The notes beneath the pieces are model-generated. The model was not told where the DNA came from. It did not search any database and saw only the letters and a list, made by a program, of their open reading frames with translations. Positions 12,383-25,300 of a DNA stretch of 64,000 nucleotides are shown here, in pieces. A program made the position numbers and the translations under genes. This DNA comes from Pristionchus mayeri (taxonomy: Eukaryota; Nematoda; Chromadorea; Rhabditida; Neodiplogasteridae): positions 53,871,257-53,935,256 of the forward strand of contig BTRK01000006.1 of assembly GCA_036245805.1 (NCBI GenBank). Reading direction: 5' to 3'. The stretch's first letter is position 1; every line of letters begins with the position of its first letter.

Positions 12383-12684
12383 AACATATCACAGGTATCA
12401 CGAGTCATTGGAGGTGCCCGGGAACATTTTACAAAAAAATGTTGCTGTTCTCGCCTATATTGTGGTGGTTGAATATCAAGGAGGGAAGAATTCGAAAAAT
12501 ATAGGTCATTGGTCCCAGAACCGGCTTTTAGGAATTTTCCAGTTTTGCACCTGGCTATAATGTATTTCAGCTCACAGATGAGCTAGAAAGGTGGGAATGG
12601 CCTCAAAAGGTGGGGGAAAATTGTGTAGAACAACTTTTATGTTGAAAACTTTTCACATTAACAACGCGAAACCGAATTCAAAAT

Positions 12685-12856
12685 CTATACCTATATATAA
12701 AGCGCAGTGTCTGTCCGTTTGACCGGATTGCGAAACTATTACGAAATGGGGAGGGAGAGAGATCGCGGGTCAACAAGTTGCGAAACGAGCGATTGCGAAA
12801 CCTAGATACTCCGCTAGGACGGGGCCCCCGCCGAAGGCTGGGGGCAGCCGGACTAG
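12685..12856 (+). mobile_element. Short non-autonomous Helitron, copy 1
   Basis: Begins TCTATACCTATATATAAAGC after A and ends with hairpin CCCCCGCC-GAA-GGCTGGGGG, then CTAG before T. The opposite arm of the host palindrome Q shows the uninterrupted AT site, so the borders are secure. 172 bp, no coding capacity. Confidence 0.93.
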
Positions 12857-13327
12857 TCATATAATAATTGTTTTCACCATCACGCAGAAACCTTGGATTT
12901 GTATTTCATAATATGAAAGAACAATCACTCATATGTATAGGAAAAATATTGGCAAAGGAATTATTCGCCGCCCAAAACCCGATAATCGGCGACAAACGTT
13001 ATGATATGATACTTATTCAGAATGTATTCAATCCATCACGTCTTAAGAGACCTGATCGGTAAGATTCGACCACCCCGCGGACACGTTCCTCTAGGAACGG
13101 GAACCGTTCCCGTCCTACTATCTTGGGAGAAGTTTCTGCGGGCTCGCATTGCACTATTCACATCTTATTATATGCTACGGCCGTTACAAAGGTATATTAT
13201 AGAAAAAAATGAAGAAAATTGACAAAAAAATATATTTTCTTAAGGATGCGAAATTGATTCAAAAGTCAAATTGCGTTACACTCGATGTGTACTGTCGATG
13301 TTAAAAATGTATTCCGATCGATTGGAA

Positions 13328-13738
13328 TATCACGCCTCTCATGAGAGAATCGAGCTGGGTATGGGAATGGTGAAATGGGATCTAACTGATTGTTGCCACC
13401 CTGAGGCATGCCTGAGTGACCCCCTTTTCTCGAATACTGAGAAAGATAGAGTGAAATTGACCTCGGGTGACCCCAAATCATTTTTTGAGATCTATCGGTC
13501 TATACAAACCAATTTTTCTGAAACTCATTTTAAAGAGTGGTACACTGTAGGTCGATTTTCTCAAAAATGTAGGTGAAGACGCAGCTCAAATTGTCACACT
13601 AGAAGCAGCTCTGCGAGAGCTTTCCAATGAGTGGTTTGCGAAAAAAATAGGGCACTTGGGTGAGAGTTACGCCCTTTTTACTCCGTCTGGATGGTTTGAA
13701 ATTTCTTTTCAACAGAAGATCATTTATTCATTTTTTCT
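13328..13738. mobile_element. Family A element, left half
   Basis: TCACGCCTCTCATGAGAGAA start and the family arm as far as TTTCAACAGAAGATC. The other arm is missing; a mariner-like element follows directly. Confidence 0.75.
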
Positions 13739-13740
13739 AT

Positions 13741-14528
13741 TAGGGTGTCCCGAAAGTTCGTGCACTTTTTATACGGAGGAACGTAAAATCCGTCGTGTTG
13801 ATTGTGCATCCCAAATGATACTATTATATAGAGACTATTGAATAGATTTTTGAACAGAGTAACCATTACCCAATCATACTAAGGAATTTACATCAGCTGA
13901 TCTCCCTTTTTTTAACAAAAGTTTATGTAACGGGTAAGGCCCGAAATATTGTTTTTGTCTACATTATTTTATTTATGTACTTCTTTTTCTTAAGGAAAAC
14001 ATATTAGTTTCTTCGCAGTTTTATCGTGCAAGCATAGCTAAATATGTCTACTAAATCTGGAAGAAGTGGGCCTACTGTTGTGCCTGCAATCATAAAAATT
14101 GAAAATTTTCACTGTTCATTATTTCCACTTTTTAATAATTGGCATTATATTTCAACCGAAGCTCGTCAAATGTTCTGTTAACAAAGTATTGTGGAGTACC
14201 ACTAAATATCTCCAATTAGCGCATATTCAAATTAGGGTTCGATTTGATCGCGCAAACAGAGAACCGTAATTGTGGGATCATGTACTAAAAAACTAGTTAT
14301 TTAGATATATCAACCATTTGCGCTCCTATGCAGGAGACGATGGGTCAGTAGAGTACCCTTCACTAAATCTTTTATTAAAAACAGTGGATCGCAGCTAATG
14401 CAAATTCCATTGCTTGTGTGATTGGGTAATGGTTACTCTATTCAACAGTCTTATCATTTGGGATGCACAATCAATACGACCGATTTTACGTTCCTCCGAA
14501 AAAAAGTACGAACTTTCGGGACACCCCA
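13741..14528. mobile_element. Mariner-like element M1
   Basis: Inverted ends TAGGGTGTCCCGAAAGTTCG and CGAACTTTCGGGACACCCC, with arms matching for about 150 bp (GTAACCATTACCCAATCA). No transposase frame; 788 bp. Confidence 0.8.
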
Positions 14529-15329
14529 ATATAATATACCTTTGTAACGGCCGTAACATATAATAAGGTGTGAATTGTGTAATGCGGGCCAGCGAAACTT
14601 CTCCCACCATAGTAGGACAGGAACGGTTCCCGTTCCTAGAGGAACGTGTCCGCGGGGTGGTCGAATCTTACCGATCACGTCTCTTAAGACGTGATGGATT
14701 GAATACATTCTAAATAAGTATCATATGATAACGTTTGTCGCCGAATATCGGGTTTTGGGAGGCGTAATTCACTCGCCAATATTTTTCCTATAAATATGAG
14801 TGATTGTTCTTTCATATTAAGAAATAAAAATACGTTGCAAGGTTTCTGTGAGATGGTGAAAACAATGATTTTATGATTTTGAATACGGTTTCTTTTAAAG
14901 TTGTCAACATAAAAGTTGTTGTACATAATTTTCCCCACATTGTGAGCGCTTTTCCACCTCTTGAGTTTGTCTGGAAGCTGTGATACATCATAGCCAGGTG
15001 AAAAACCGGAAATTTACGGTTCTGGGACCAATGACCTATATTTTTCAAATTAATCTCTGCTGGGTATTCTACCATCACAACATAGGCTAGAACGGCGACT
15101 TTTTTTGGAAAATGTTCCCGAGAGGTCTGCTTTTCATCCACTGACTCGTGATACACGTGATATATGCTACTAGAACCACTTTCCCGTTGACGATCTACGA
15201 AAGGTGGCGATCGATGGTGCAAGTACCAAGTTCGCTTATATAATGGACTATGATGCTTCAAGAGGTAGTATAATATTGTTGAATGAAATATTTAACATTT
15301 ATGTATGCTATTAAACAACGTCTCACATA

Positions 15330-17194
15330 GACCTATGAGAGAACTGAGCAATTCTGCCTGTAAGCCGCACAGTGAAAAATGAAATACCTCTTAAAATTGT
15401 CCCCACGGGTAACTTTTCACGTAGAGTTCGAAAATCGGCCTTAGAAAGCCGTATCTCCAACGGCTCATTTTCCGTGTCGCACTGCTCTTTGGCGGTCGGT
15501 TTTTGTAACACTGGAACGGCGCATCCAAACCCGACAAAAGTATAGATATTCTGAAAGTTCTCGACGAGATAAGTATTTTTACTGTTGGCAGTGAGAGGCT
15601 AACTCATTTGTGAAAAAAGTTCTGGCCTTTTGAATGTTTCAAAAAATTGCCCTAAATTTGTATGCTATACTTATACGCTTTTTTATTGTTTCATTCGATT
15701 CCCCGTTGAAAAGTACCCCTAGGGTATTATTTTCAAGGGAAATTTCGTTCTGGGAGAGGGTCGGCCAAGCTGCCGTAAGAATACGTATTCCATTGTTTTG
15801 CTAACATAAGGAGTTCTAAGCCGAGTCATTGTGAACCACGATCAAATCTATTTAGGTTATAACTGTACTGAGGTTGGGCAAAAATATCACGCATAAACAA
15901 TGGGCAATATCTCAATTCGAAAAAAATCGAATTTCCGAATCTCGATTTTCTAGATGTTTGGACGCACCCAACGTTTCCTTTCCAACCCGAATTCCCAATT
16001 TTCTGGGCAAATCTAATAGTACAGAGGGAGATAAATCAGAAAATGTATAAAATTGGGTCATCATCATTAAGGAAGGTAGGTATAATTTTGCTTAAAAATG
16101 CAAAATATCGTGGTTAAAAATATATTTTAAATGCTAAAAGAGGGAGTTTAGAGGAGTAGTGGTTATTTTGCTACACTATACAACTTTAGGCACATTGGAC
16201 ACCTAAAGTATACTTTCAAAATGCTATATATCTTCATTCTTTAAAAAAAAATTTTCGACACATAAAAATATACTTTTTTTCGAAAGCTTCGAATATTTTG
16301 CACTAATACATTAAAATCAAGTTATTTGTTTTGGCGAAGCATTATTATAGTTCTATTAGAAAGATTCGCTCGAAACAGAGCTCTAAATTTAATTTTCTTC
16401 TTTTCGACACTATCAATCTTACATTTTCAAGCAAAATTATGCCTACCTTGCTTACTGATGATGGCCCATTTTTTACATTTTCTGACTCATATCCCTCTGT
16501 ACTATTAGATTTGCCCAGAAAATTGGGAATTCAGGTGGGAAAGGAAGCGTTGGGTGCGTCCAAACATCTAGAAAATCGAGATGCGGAAATTCGATTTTTT
16601 TCGAATTGAGATATTGCCCATTGTTGATGAGTGATATTGTTGCCCAACCTCAGTACAGCTATAAATTAAATAGATTTGATCGTGGTTCACAATGATTCGG
16701 CTTAGAACTCCTTATATTAGCAAAAAAATGGTATGCGTCTACATACGTCAGCTTGGCCGACCCTCTCCCAGAACGAAATTTCCCTTCAAAATAAAACCCT
16801 AGGGGTACTTTTCAACGGGGAATCGAATGAAACAATAAAAAAGCATATAAGTATGGCATGCGAACTTAGGACGATTTTTTGAATCATTCAAAAGGCCAGA
16901 ACTTTTATCACAAATGAGCTAGCCTCTCACTGCCAACAGTAAAAATACTTATCTCGTCGAGAACTTTCAGAATATTTATACTTTTGTCGGGTTTGGATGC
17001 GCCGTTCCAGTGTTACAAAAACCGACCGTCCAAGAGCAGTGCGACACGGAAAATGAGCCCTTGGAGGTACGGCTTTCTAAGGTCGATTTTCGAACTCTAC
17101 GTGACAAGTTACCCCTGGGGACAGTTTTAGGAGAAATTTCATTTTTCACTGTACGGCCTAAGGTAAATTCTCTCGGACGGTCTCTCCTATGTAT
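15330..17194. mobile_element. Family B palindrome, copy 1
   Basis: The arms CTATGAGAGAACTGAGCAAT, TCCAAACCCGACAAAAGTAT and TTGGACGCACCCAACG return reversed from 16540 to 17194; fold centre near 16255. Confidence 0.85.
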
Positions 17195-17580
17195 ACTCAT
17201 TCACACTACATTCAGAAGTGAAGAGTATATCAGCAGATGAGATAAAGAACAACACAATTAAAATCGGAAAAGAAGGCGAGTTCTGAATCCGATCTGCACA
17301 ACGAAGTGCGCTATAGATGCCGCGACAACGGTACCTTTAGATATTTCTAGCCTAAATAATTGAAAACGTATGACTACTCACAATTTTCGCGTTTATTGAA
17401 AAATGCTAAATTTCAAGGATATAAAATTTTTTTAAAGATGCTCTGTATTGTTATTTCCAGTGATTTCAATGAGTTTCAGTCACAAAATGATTTGTTGTTC
17501 TCAAAAATAGCAACAATTCGCGAAAATTAATTGAAAATGTATTGATGCTTCATGTGGCTCTTCATTTCTGCTCTTCATTT
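17195..17580. other. Unassigned AT-rich segment
   Basis: No repeat partner in the window. A 22-codon frame after a CAG (17213-17286) ends in TGA; nothing recognisable. Confidence 0.3.
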
Positions 17581-17892
17581 CTGGGTTCTCAAGTGTGTGG
17601 CGAGCGGTCGAGTGCGATTTCGTCTCCCCGTCTCCGGTTCCGCCCGCCCAGTGTCAAGATCAAGTGAGACGTTGTTGCAGTGCTGGAAGCAAGGATTGTG
17701 GGTTGCGCCTCATTCAATCTTACATCCTCAGGCACTGTAGTCAACCACTCGGGCGGGCCCACTGCTTCCCATGGCGTCGCATTCTTGCTTCGACCGCACC
17801 CTGCGCGGAGCGGTGTTCAATGGCCTCTCCCCTCATCTGACCACTCCTCCTCCCCGATCTACGGCTCTTCCTGGGATCGCCGTATCTACTAA
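17581..17892 (+). other. GC-rich island of unknown origin
   Basis: Markedly GC-rich in an AT-rich window, with open frames in several registers. GTGGCGAGCGGTCGAGTGCG near 17599 resembles a tRNA A box, so a SINE is possible. No second copy in the window. Confidence 0.35.
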
Positions 17893-18040
17893 CTCTATAT
17901 TCATTATATTCATTGCAATTTATTATATTCATTGATATGTAGCTGTAGCTGCTTTATATTTGTTGTGTTGTAAAAACTAAAATTTGCACTTACTGAGCGA
18001 AATCGATGAAATTAATGCAAATACCACAAAGGGTTGGACC

Positions 18041-18132
18041 CATAGGTGTCTAGGAATGGCGGCGAGGGGGGGGGGGGGTACTGCGCAGTACCCCCCCCCC
18101 CCCCCCCCCCCCCGCCGGCGTGGACACCTATG
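18041..18132. mobile_element. Tiny G/C-run palindrome with 8-bp duplication
   Basis: CATAGGTGTC and GACACCTATG ends enclose a G-run, TACTGCGCAGTA and a C-run. Flanked by GTTGGACC and GTTGGGCC, an 8-bp hAT-like duplication with one change. Confidence 0.75.
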
Positions 18133-18179
18133 GTTGGGCCAATACAACACATATAGGCCATATGTTTGACCGATTCAAC

Positions 18180-18300
18180 AAAAAAGTTACGTACCATGAT
18201 AAAAAAATTACGTACCACGGGGGGATCGGTACGTACCATAATAAAAGTTACGTACCATGTGCTACGTAGTACGTACCACAATAAACGGGACGTACCACGT
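18180..18300 (+). repeat. Cluster of TACGTACCA motifs
   Basis: At least six copies of ACGTACCA in 120 bp, spaced about 15-30 nt, several within the self-complementary GGTACGTACC. Confidence 0.75.
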
Positions 18301-18302
18301 TA

Positions 18303-18972
18303 TTAGCACAGAGCCAGGCTCTGTAGCTCACGTAAACGAAAAGATAGAAGGTCACTTTCAACAGGTTAAATGTTTAGCTCGTTGTTTTCTACATTTCTAG
18401 CCTAGGTGATGTTTTTAAATGTATGTGCACCCAATTACTTCCAAATAGAGCTTTGGAAGTATTGCTGTCAGGGACCGATTTCGGGGTCATCGTACAAAAA
18501 GTGAGCCCACTTTTTTTCCCATCTCGATTTGCTTTTTTTGGAAATAAGATTGCTCACCATAGTAACAATTAAAAAACACCCGATATCACCCGATCTCAAG
18601 ACATTTTCCGATTTTTTGAGAACAATCATTTTTAGTTAACCCAACCACCCCGAACCAGGACGAGCACAACGAATGGCATCGTCAACATAAAAGTTGTAGG
18701 GCATGATGGTAGCTTTCATATGAAACAAAGAACGACCTTCTCTCTTAATTTTGAACGGGTTTATGATCATTTAAGTGAGCGCGATTTGACCGTCGAAAAG
18801 TGGTAGTGCCAAGTTTGACCTTCTGAATCTCGATGATGACCACCGATATCAAACTTCTGAAGACGCACTTTGAAAGAGCAACATTCAAAATACTTCTCAT
18901 TAAAATTTCAGCCATATAGGTCAAATTTGAATTCATCGCCGTGCTCGATTCTCTCGCGATTCGTCCCATATG
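18303..18972. mobile_element. Family D element, half copy
   Basis: Contains the D core (GTTAAATGTTTAGCTCGTTG) and right-end motifs (TCGAGCACGGCGATG region, ATTCTCTCGCGATTCGTC). The left terminus is missing. Confidence 0.7.
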
Positions 18973-19385
18973 ATCATTTTTCTGAGCCCGAATTCATTTT
19001 AATTCAGACCGTCATCGTTGGAACGCCCGTACTCAGAAAAATAATTTTTTTTTAAATATTCAGCCAACGCATTTTGAAAAAGCTTGCTTCGAAGTACTTT
19101 TGGTAATTTTTCCAGAATTTTTAAAATTATTTAGTTTATTTTTCCACCCAGTGCTCGACTCTTTCTCGATTCGTCTCATATGGTTTTTGCTCCTTAATAG
19201 CTTGTAATATTTTATCTTAGAACGTATGATTTTCGGCCACTGTTACGTGGTACAATAACGTTTCGAATAATCGCAATTCTGTAGCCGAAATATGGTGGAA
19301 TGAGATGACATCTCGGGCTATTCCGTCGTATCCCTGCAATCACGCCATTTTTCAATACATTTCGATATGAAGCGTTAGTATTATA
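18973..19385. other. 3' flank of C1GALT-like paralogue 1
   Basis: Nothing recognised. Another CTCGACTCTTTCTCGATTCG near 19155 suggests old D debris. Confidence 0.3.
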
Positions 19386-22300
19386 TTATCTCACAGTGAT
19401 TAAGGGGTCCACAAGCCAATATGGGTTTGTGTCCCGGCTATCCAAAGTAAACTGGGGATGGTCTCCGTTGAAACGCTGTTGACCTTGTAATAGTGTAATG
19501 ATTAAATAATATTAGGTTGGTGTGAATGTCTGGTTTTTGTGTCCGTACTTTGAACTATCCTAATTCTCTTGTCCCAAATCACAATGCCTAACAAACAGCA
19601 GTGTTTAAAGGTATGCTTGCACTTTAAATACACACATTTCAATCAATCCGATATCGCAATCAACGCAATACATTATGATAAACCCAATTGCAATTGATTC
19701 TCACAATTTTGCATTAAATGTATTTTACTGGATATTTGTTGCAAAATTCACGAAAACTGCCCATACTGATATCTGTGAAGTATCACGAATACCCTTTCAA
19801 CTGAGTCTCGATTAAGTTTGGACCGAATTACATGCTATTGAAAATATATATGAAAATATATATTTAAAAAAATTGTCTACGATGGCTACATGAAACTTTT
19901 TACATGAAACTTTTTCGGATTTTTGCATCGAAGACCAAGCATACAGGCTTCACTATAAGTGCGCTATATTCACCCACCAAGAGGCTTTATTCTCAGAAAA
20001 AATATTGGCGCATGCACCTTTCCCGTTTCAGAAAATTTGAATTTCTCATTTTCAAAAATATCCGAAATCAACATAAAAATACTCATTTACAGATCAATTC
20101 ATTTCTCGAAAATATGTAACGTCCATCATCCGTGAGAAAAAGTATGTATAGCTAGAGACCGCAAGCTCCGCCCACTGAGGGGATAGAGAACCCCTCAAAA
20201 CATGGATCGAGGGACTACGCCTCGAATTCTGAACCAAATTGGGTGATCTAAACTGATTTCGGTAGCTATTTGGTTGCTTAACAAATGGCCTCTGGAGCAG
20301 CTTGTTCGGACAACTCTAATTAGGTCTGCATACGCTAATTAAATACGTGGATAGGGGTTTAACAGTGTTCTAGTGTACTTGCACACCTGCTCCACTCTCA
20401 GTTTGTAATATAAACCTATTCATTAAGATTGAGCAGAAAAAATACAAATAAATATTAAATTTCAAGCGTAGCTCATTGTTAAAATTATAATTAAAATTAG
20501 AAAAAAACTGCAACACCATTACACCCGCTGAGTTTTGAACCTTCGGCAATCGGACACAAGAGTAAGCGCTCTACCACTACACCAAGCGATCAGTTGCTTC
20601 CGCCGGTCAACGAGTACTACAACATCTTGCGGTTTGTCGCATTCTCCCCCTATCCCGATTTCGTGGAGTACGAGCGTTAGGTTTTCAGAAAATAATTCGC
20701 TTCAAAGTTGAGATATCGCCCAAATTCAAAAAGCATGGTCTTATTCATGACCATAGGGACACACTAGGCACAAAAAGATAGTCATGTGACTATTTTGGCA
20801 GAACGCTTGCGGTCTCTATGTATAGCACGCGTCTTCTGAGAGATTGAATGAACCTGAGAAACTAGCTGCAAAAGTTTGAGCAGTATCCAAAAGAAAATTA
20901 TGACAGATTCCTGTGGAGATGAGAAAACTTTTGTAGCAGCGATTTGTCCCGGAACCGGCTTTTAGGCATTTTCCGGACTTCGTTCCGGCTCTGACGAAAT
21001 ATGGTTAATTTTTGAGCTACGGTGGTCAGCTTGTGCTCAAAATGCGCGGAAAATTATTTTAAGAAAGTTTAATGTTCACACCAAAGCCGGGCGAGTGCGT
21101 TTAAAATCTCGAAAAACTAGGTCGAAATTCTTAAAAAAATTCATATCTCGCTTGGAACCCCACCTTTTAAGAGACCCTCCACGAGAGAACGCACCTACCT
21201 AACGTACGACTTTTTTGCAACCCCCTCAATACTTTGCTGGTGACGTTCTCATGCCAAGTGCTGATATTTGGGCCAATATGAACGATCCTAGTGCACTTCC
21301 CCATAAATTCCGGATCAAACCCAAAAAATATCGAAATTTTCATCCTGAAATAAAATACGTGCAATAATGTTTTCCGGGTGTATTTTGCCATGAAAATTCG
21401 AAAAAAGTGGTTCTGGGAGTGATTGGGTTACGGTAAAAGGTCGAAAATTGAATTTTTCGTATATTTGTTGTCTTCCTGAAAAAATTTTCTGAAAAAAGGT
21501 CTGGCATTTTGGGGAAGTGCACTAGGATCGTTCATATTGGCCCAAATATCAGCACTCGGTATGAGAACATCACCAGCAAAGTAGTGAGGGGGTTGCAAAA
21601 AAACCATCCGTCGACACCTCAAAGAAGCTACGTTCTCTCATGGAGGGTCTCTTAATAGATTTTGACTACAGTTTCAGAATCTACGAACCCATATTAGTAA
21701 AGGAAAAATGCGAGTGAGAATCGGTAGGGAAATCGAGTTTTAAAATCGTTGAGCAGGCCCGCACTACTAGATATTACTCATGGTTTAGCATGCTATAAAA
21801 TCCGCATAGTGAACACGTGAACCTTAAAATGATGAGTTTGCATCCTACAAATTTGAGAAATATCGAGGTGAAAAACATTATTTTTTAAATGTGGAAATCT
21901 TCGATTTTTTCAACGGAATTGGACATAACTAAGTTAGTAACAATATAATTATGAAAGATAAGATATTTATGAGCGATTGAAGCTTAAAAACAAGAAACTG
22001 TGATTCATTAATTAGCGACTTGATTTTGCGTAACCGCAGGATATTATAACCCCTACCGACTCCCACTCGCATTTTTCCTTGACTAATATTGGTATGTAGA
22101 TTCTGAAACTGTAGTCAAAATCTACTAAAAGGTGGGGTTCCAAGCGAGATATGAAATTTTTTATGAATTTCGACCTAGTTTTTCGAGATTTTCAACGCGA
22201 TTTCGCACTCGCCCGGCTTTGGTGTGAAAACTTTCTTAAAATAATTTTTCGCGCATTTTGAGCACAAGCTGACCACCGTAGCTCAAAAATGAACCATATT

Positions 22301-25300
22301 ACGTCAGAGCCGGAACGAAGTCCGGAAAATGCCTAAAAGCCTGTTCCGGGACAAATCGCTGCTACAAAAGGTTTCTCGTCTCCACAGGAATCTGTCATAA
22401 TTTTCTTTTAGATACTGCTCAAACTTTTGCAGCGATTTCCTCAGGGATGTATTTTTCATGCATTCTTTCAGAAGACGCGTGATAGGGTAATGATGGGAGC
22501 TTCATATAACTTCGTAAAAATATTCACGCCAGTGCTTGAAACTTTATTACATATGAGCCCGATTCTCTAAGAGTCGAACAACATGTGGCACAGCGTTTTT
22601 ATGAACACTAAAAAGGAGTTATCGAGGGTGCTCGTCACAATGGTCAACTTCATTTTGCGTTATCTCAACCGGTTCAGCCAGACTGCACGTAGCCTGCATC
22701 TATATATTTGCAAATAACACGGGAACCGATTATCGAATCGTCTTCAAACTTGCCTTCAAACAGCGACATCTCAACCGGTTCTGCCAGGCTGCATGCATCT
22801 TTATTTCTGAACATAACACCAATTAACGAATCGTTTTCAAATTTGCAAAGAATTTGAATTAGTTGACCATGAATCCATCAATATCGAATGTGAATATTTT
22901 GAAAAATGTTGAGCAATTGAAAATTCAGTTCTCGAATATAAAGGATAAATTGAAGCAACGGGTCGTAGAGGCAGATGCGTTTTCAATTGCTCAACATTTT
23001 TCAAAATATTAAAATGCGATATTGATGGATTCATGGTCAACAAATTCAAATCTTTGCAAGTTTGAAGACGATTCGATAATCGGTTCCCGTGTTATTTGCA
23101 AAAATGTAGATGCAGCCTACGTGCAGCCTGGCTGAACCGGTTGAGATAACGCAAACTGAAGTTGACCATTGAGATGAGCACCCTCGAGAACCCCTTTTCA
23201 CAAGTTTTCGTAAAAATGCTGTGCCAGACCCTTTAAGATATTGTTCGATGTTTTTTTATTGTGTTGTTCTTAGATAATCGTGATCATATGAGAGACTTTC
23301 TGAGAGAACTGAGCTATATCCCCTATAGATCGTACAGAGAAAAAATGAAGTGATAATTTTAAGATCTCCCTAGGGGTAACTTTTCGCGTAGAGTTCGAAT
23401 ATCGACCATAGAAAGCCGTATCTCTTATCCCTCATTTCGTGTGTAGCGCTGCAGATGGGTGGTCGGTTTTCGTAAATCGTGAACGGCTTATCCAAACCTC
23501 GTACATATATAGTAATTCTGAAAGATCTCGACGAGATAAGCATGTTTTATGTAAGAAGTGAAGGGATAGCTCATCTGTGAAAAAACTTATGGTCATTTGA
23601 AGACCATTTCTGAAATTTTGTTTGTCGCATGACGTAAAATAAAAGTTTCCAAAAGATTCCTCATGAAAAATTACCCCTAGAAATGTTTATTTCATTTCGA
23701 AAGGCGTCCCTGTTTCGGTAGTTCTGATTAGCCGAATAGTCAGAGCTCATGTTTCTTCAATATTTCAAGTCGTCTGTCTGCGAAAGTAGAGTTCAGAATT
23801 TACTCCCAGCGCCTGAAATATTTCATAAGCACAATATTCGGAATGTTTCGACTCAGAAATACGTCATACCGACTGGCCAAAACCAATCATGGTGGCCCTG
23901 TAGACACTTTTTTTCGTAAGAGCTTTGTGACGCACTTTGACGATATGTTTACAAGGATATCACAATAACAAAAGGCGCGACAGCTAATAGATCGAAAATA
24001 TGTAATAAAAATGGCATATTAAACAATAATAATTTGTTTGAGGACCACTCTTACATTTTTCTAGTATTCAGTTATCCGATATTTGCAAATTTCGTGCCCC
24101 TGTATCATGAATCACGAACGACAGTAGCCTAAAACATAACTTTTAAGCGTTCTAATGAGAAAATTCGGCTTCTATTAGGTTGATGCAAAAGTCTTGCGGT
24201 TTTTTGATATTTTGCCTTCCATCTTCCTTTCAGTTTACCGATGACCTTCCGTATATTAATTACTAATGAGGCCTTGCATACTCTTTCATTTGCGCACTCT
24301 ATCAGCATTGCCCAATCGGAGAGACGAGAGCAGGACAAAGTTAAATTTGCGAAAATTTATCCATCGAAAACGACACATTTCTCAATATTCTGTTTCCTCT
24401 GAAGAATGAATACTCAATTCCTGGTGGTTATATGAAGCTCCCATCTTTACCCTATACATGGATGATGGAAGTTACATCCTTTTGAGAAAAGCATTGATCC
24501 GTAAATTACTATATATTGCATTTTTTATCTTGATTTCGCACATTTTTGGAAAATGAGAAATTAAAATTTTCTGAAACGAGAAAGGTGCAGGCGCCAATAT
24601 TTTTTTCAGAGAATAAAACCTCTTGGTGGGTGAATATAGCGCACTCATAGTGAGCCTACAAATATCCAGTAAAATCGATTTAATGCAAAATTTTGAGTAT
24701 CAATTGCGATTGGTTTTATCGTTATTTCTTGCGTTGATTACGATATCGGATTGATTGGAACATATGTATGTAAAGTACAAGCACACCTCTAAACACTGCT
24801 ATGTTTGTTAGTCATTGTGATTTGGGACGAGAAAATTATGATAGTTCAAATTACGGACACAAAAAACCGCAAGACTTTTGCATCAACCTAATACGAGTGA
24901 AAATACACTAGAAAATAAATTCGTGAAGAAAATTTACGAAAAAAAATAATTTTTCATTTTTGCCCCTGGAGCGTAGGGGGTGAAAATGTCGATATGGCGG
25001 AAACATATGAAATCAATATTGCTAGGTGTATTTTCACTCGCAGAATCCGAATTTTCGCATTAGAACGCTTAAAAGTTATGTTTGAGGCTGCTGCCGTTCT
25101 GGATTCATGTTACAGGGGCGCGAAATTTACAAATATCGGATTGTTGCATACTTGAAACGTGTAGGAGTGATCCTTAAACAAATTATTATTGTTTAATATA
25201 ACTTTTTTATTACATATTTTCGATCATGTTTCAAGTATGCAACAATCCGATATTTGTAAATTTCGCGCCCCCTGTAACATGAATCCAGAACGGCAGCAGC

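Larger units (their letters stand above)
12385..15161. mobile_element. Family Q palindrome carrying three insertions
   Basis: The ends ATATCACAGGTATCACGAGT and ACTCGTGATACACGTGATAT match. The left arm (12385-13205) and right arm (14530-15161) match through GTGGTCGAATCTTACCGATC. A Helitron sits in the left arm; half an A element and a mariner-like element lie at the centre. Confidence 0.85.

Noticed and set aside
13022..14708. Two similar short proteins (RDLIGKIRPPRGHVPLGTG type) on opposite strands
   Set aside because: They are the two arms of palindrome Q.
20522..20592. Functional tRNA gene
   Set aside because: Good A and B boxes, but the anticodon and acceptor stems do not pair convincingly.
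24129..24338. Mariner transposase fragment in MAR2
   Set aside because: The 69-codon frame shows no transposase motifs and extends beyond the element end.
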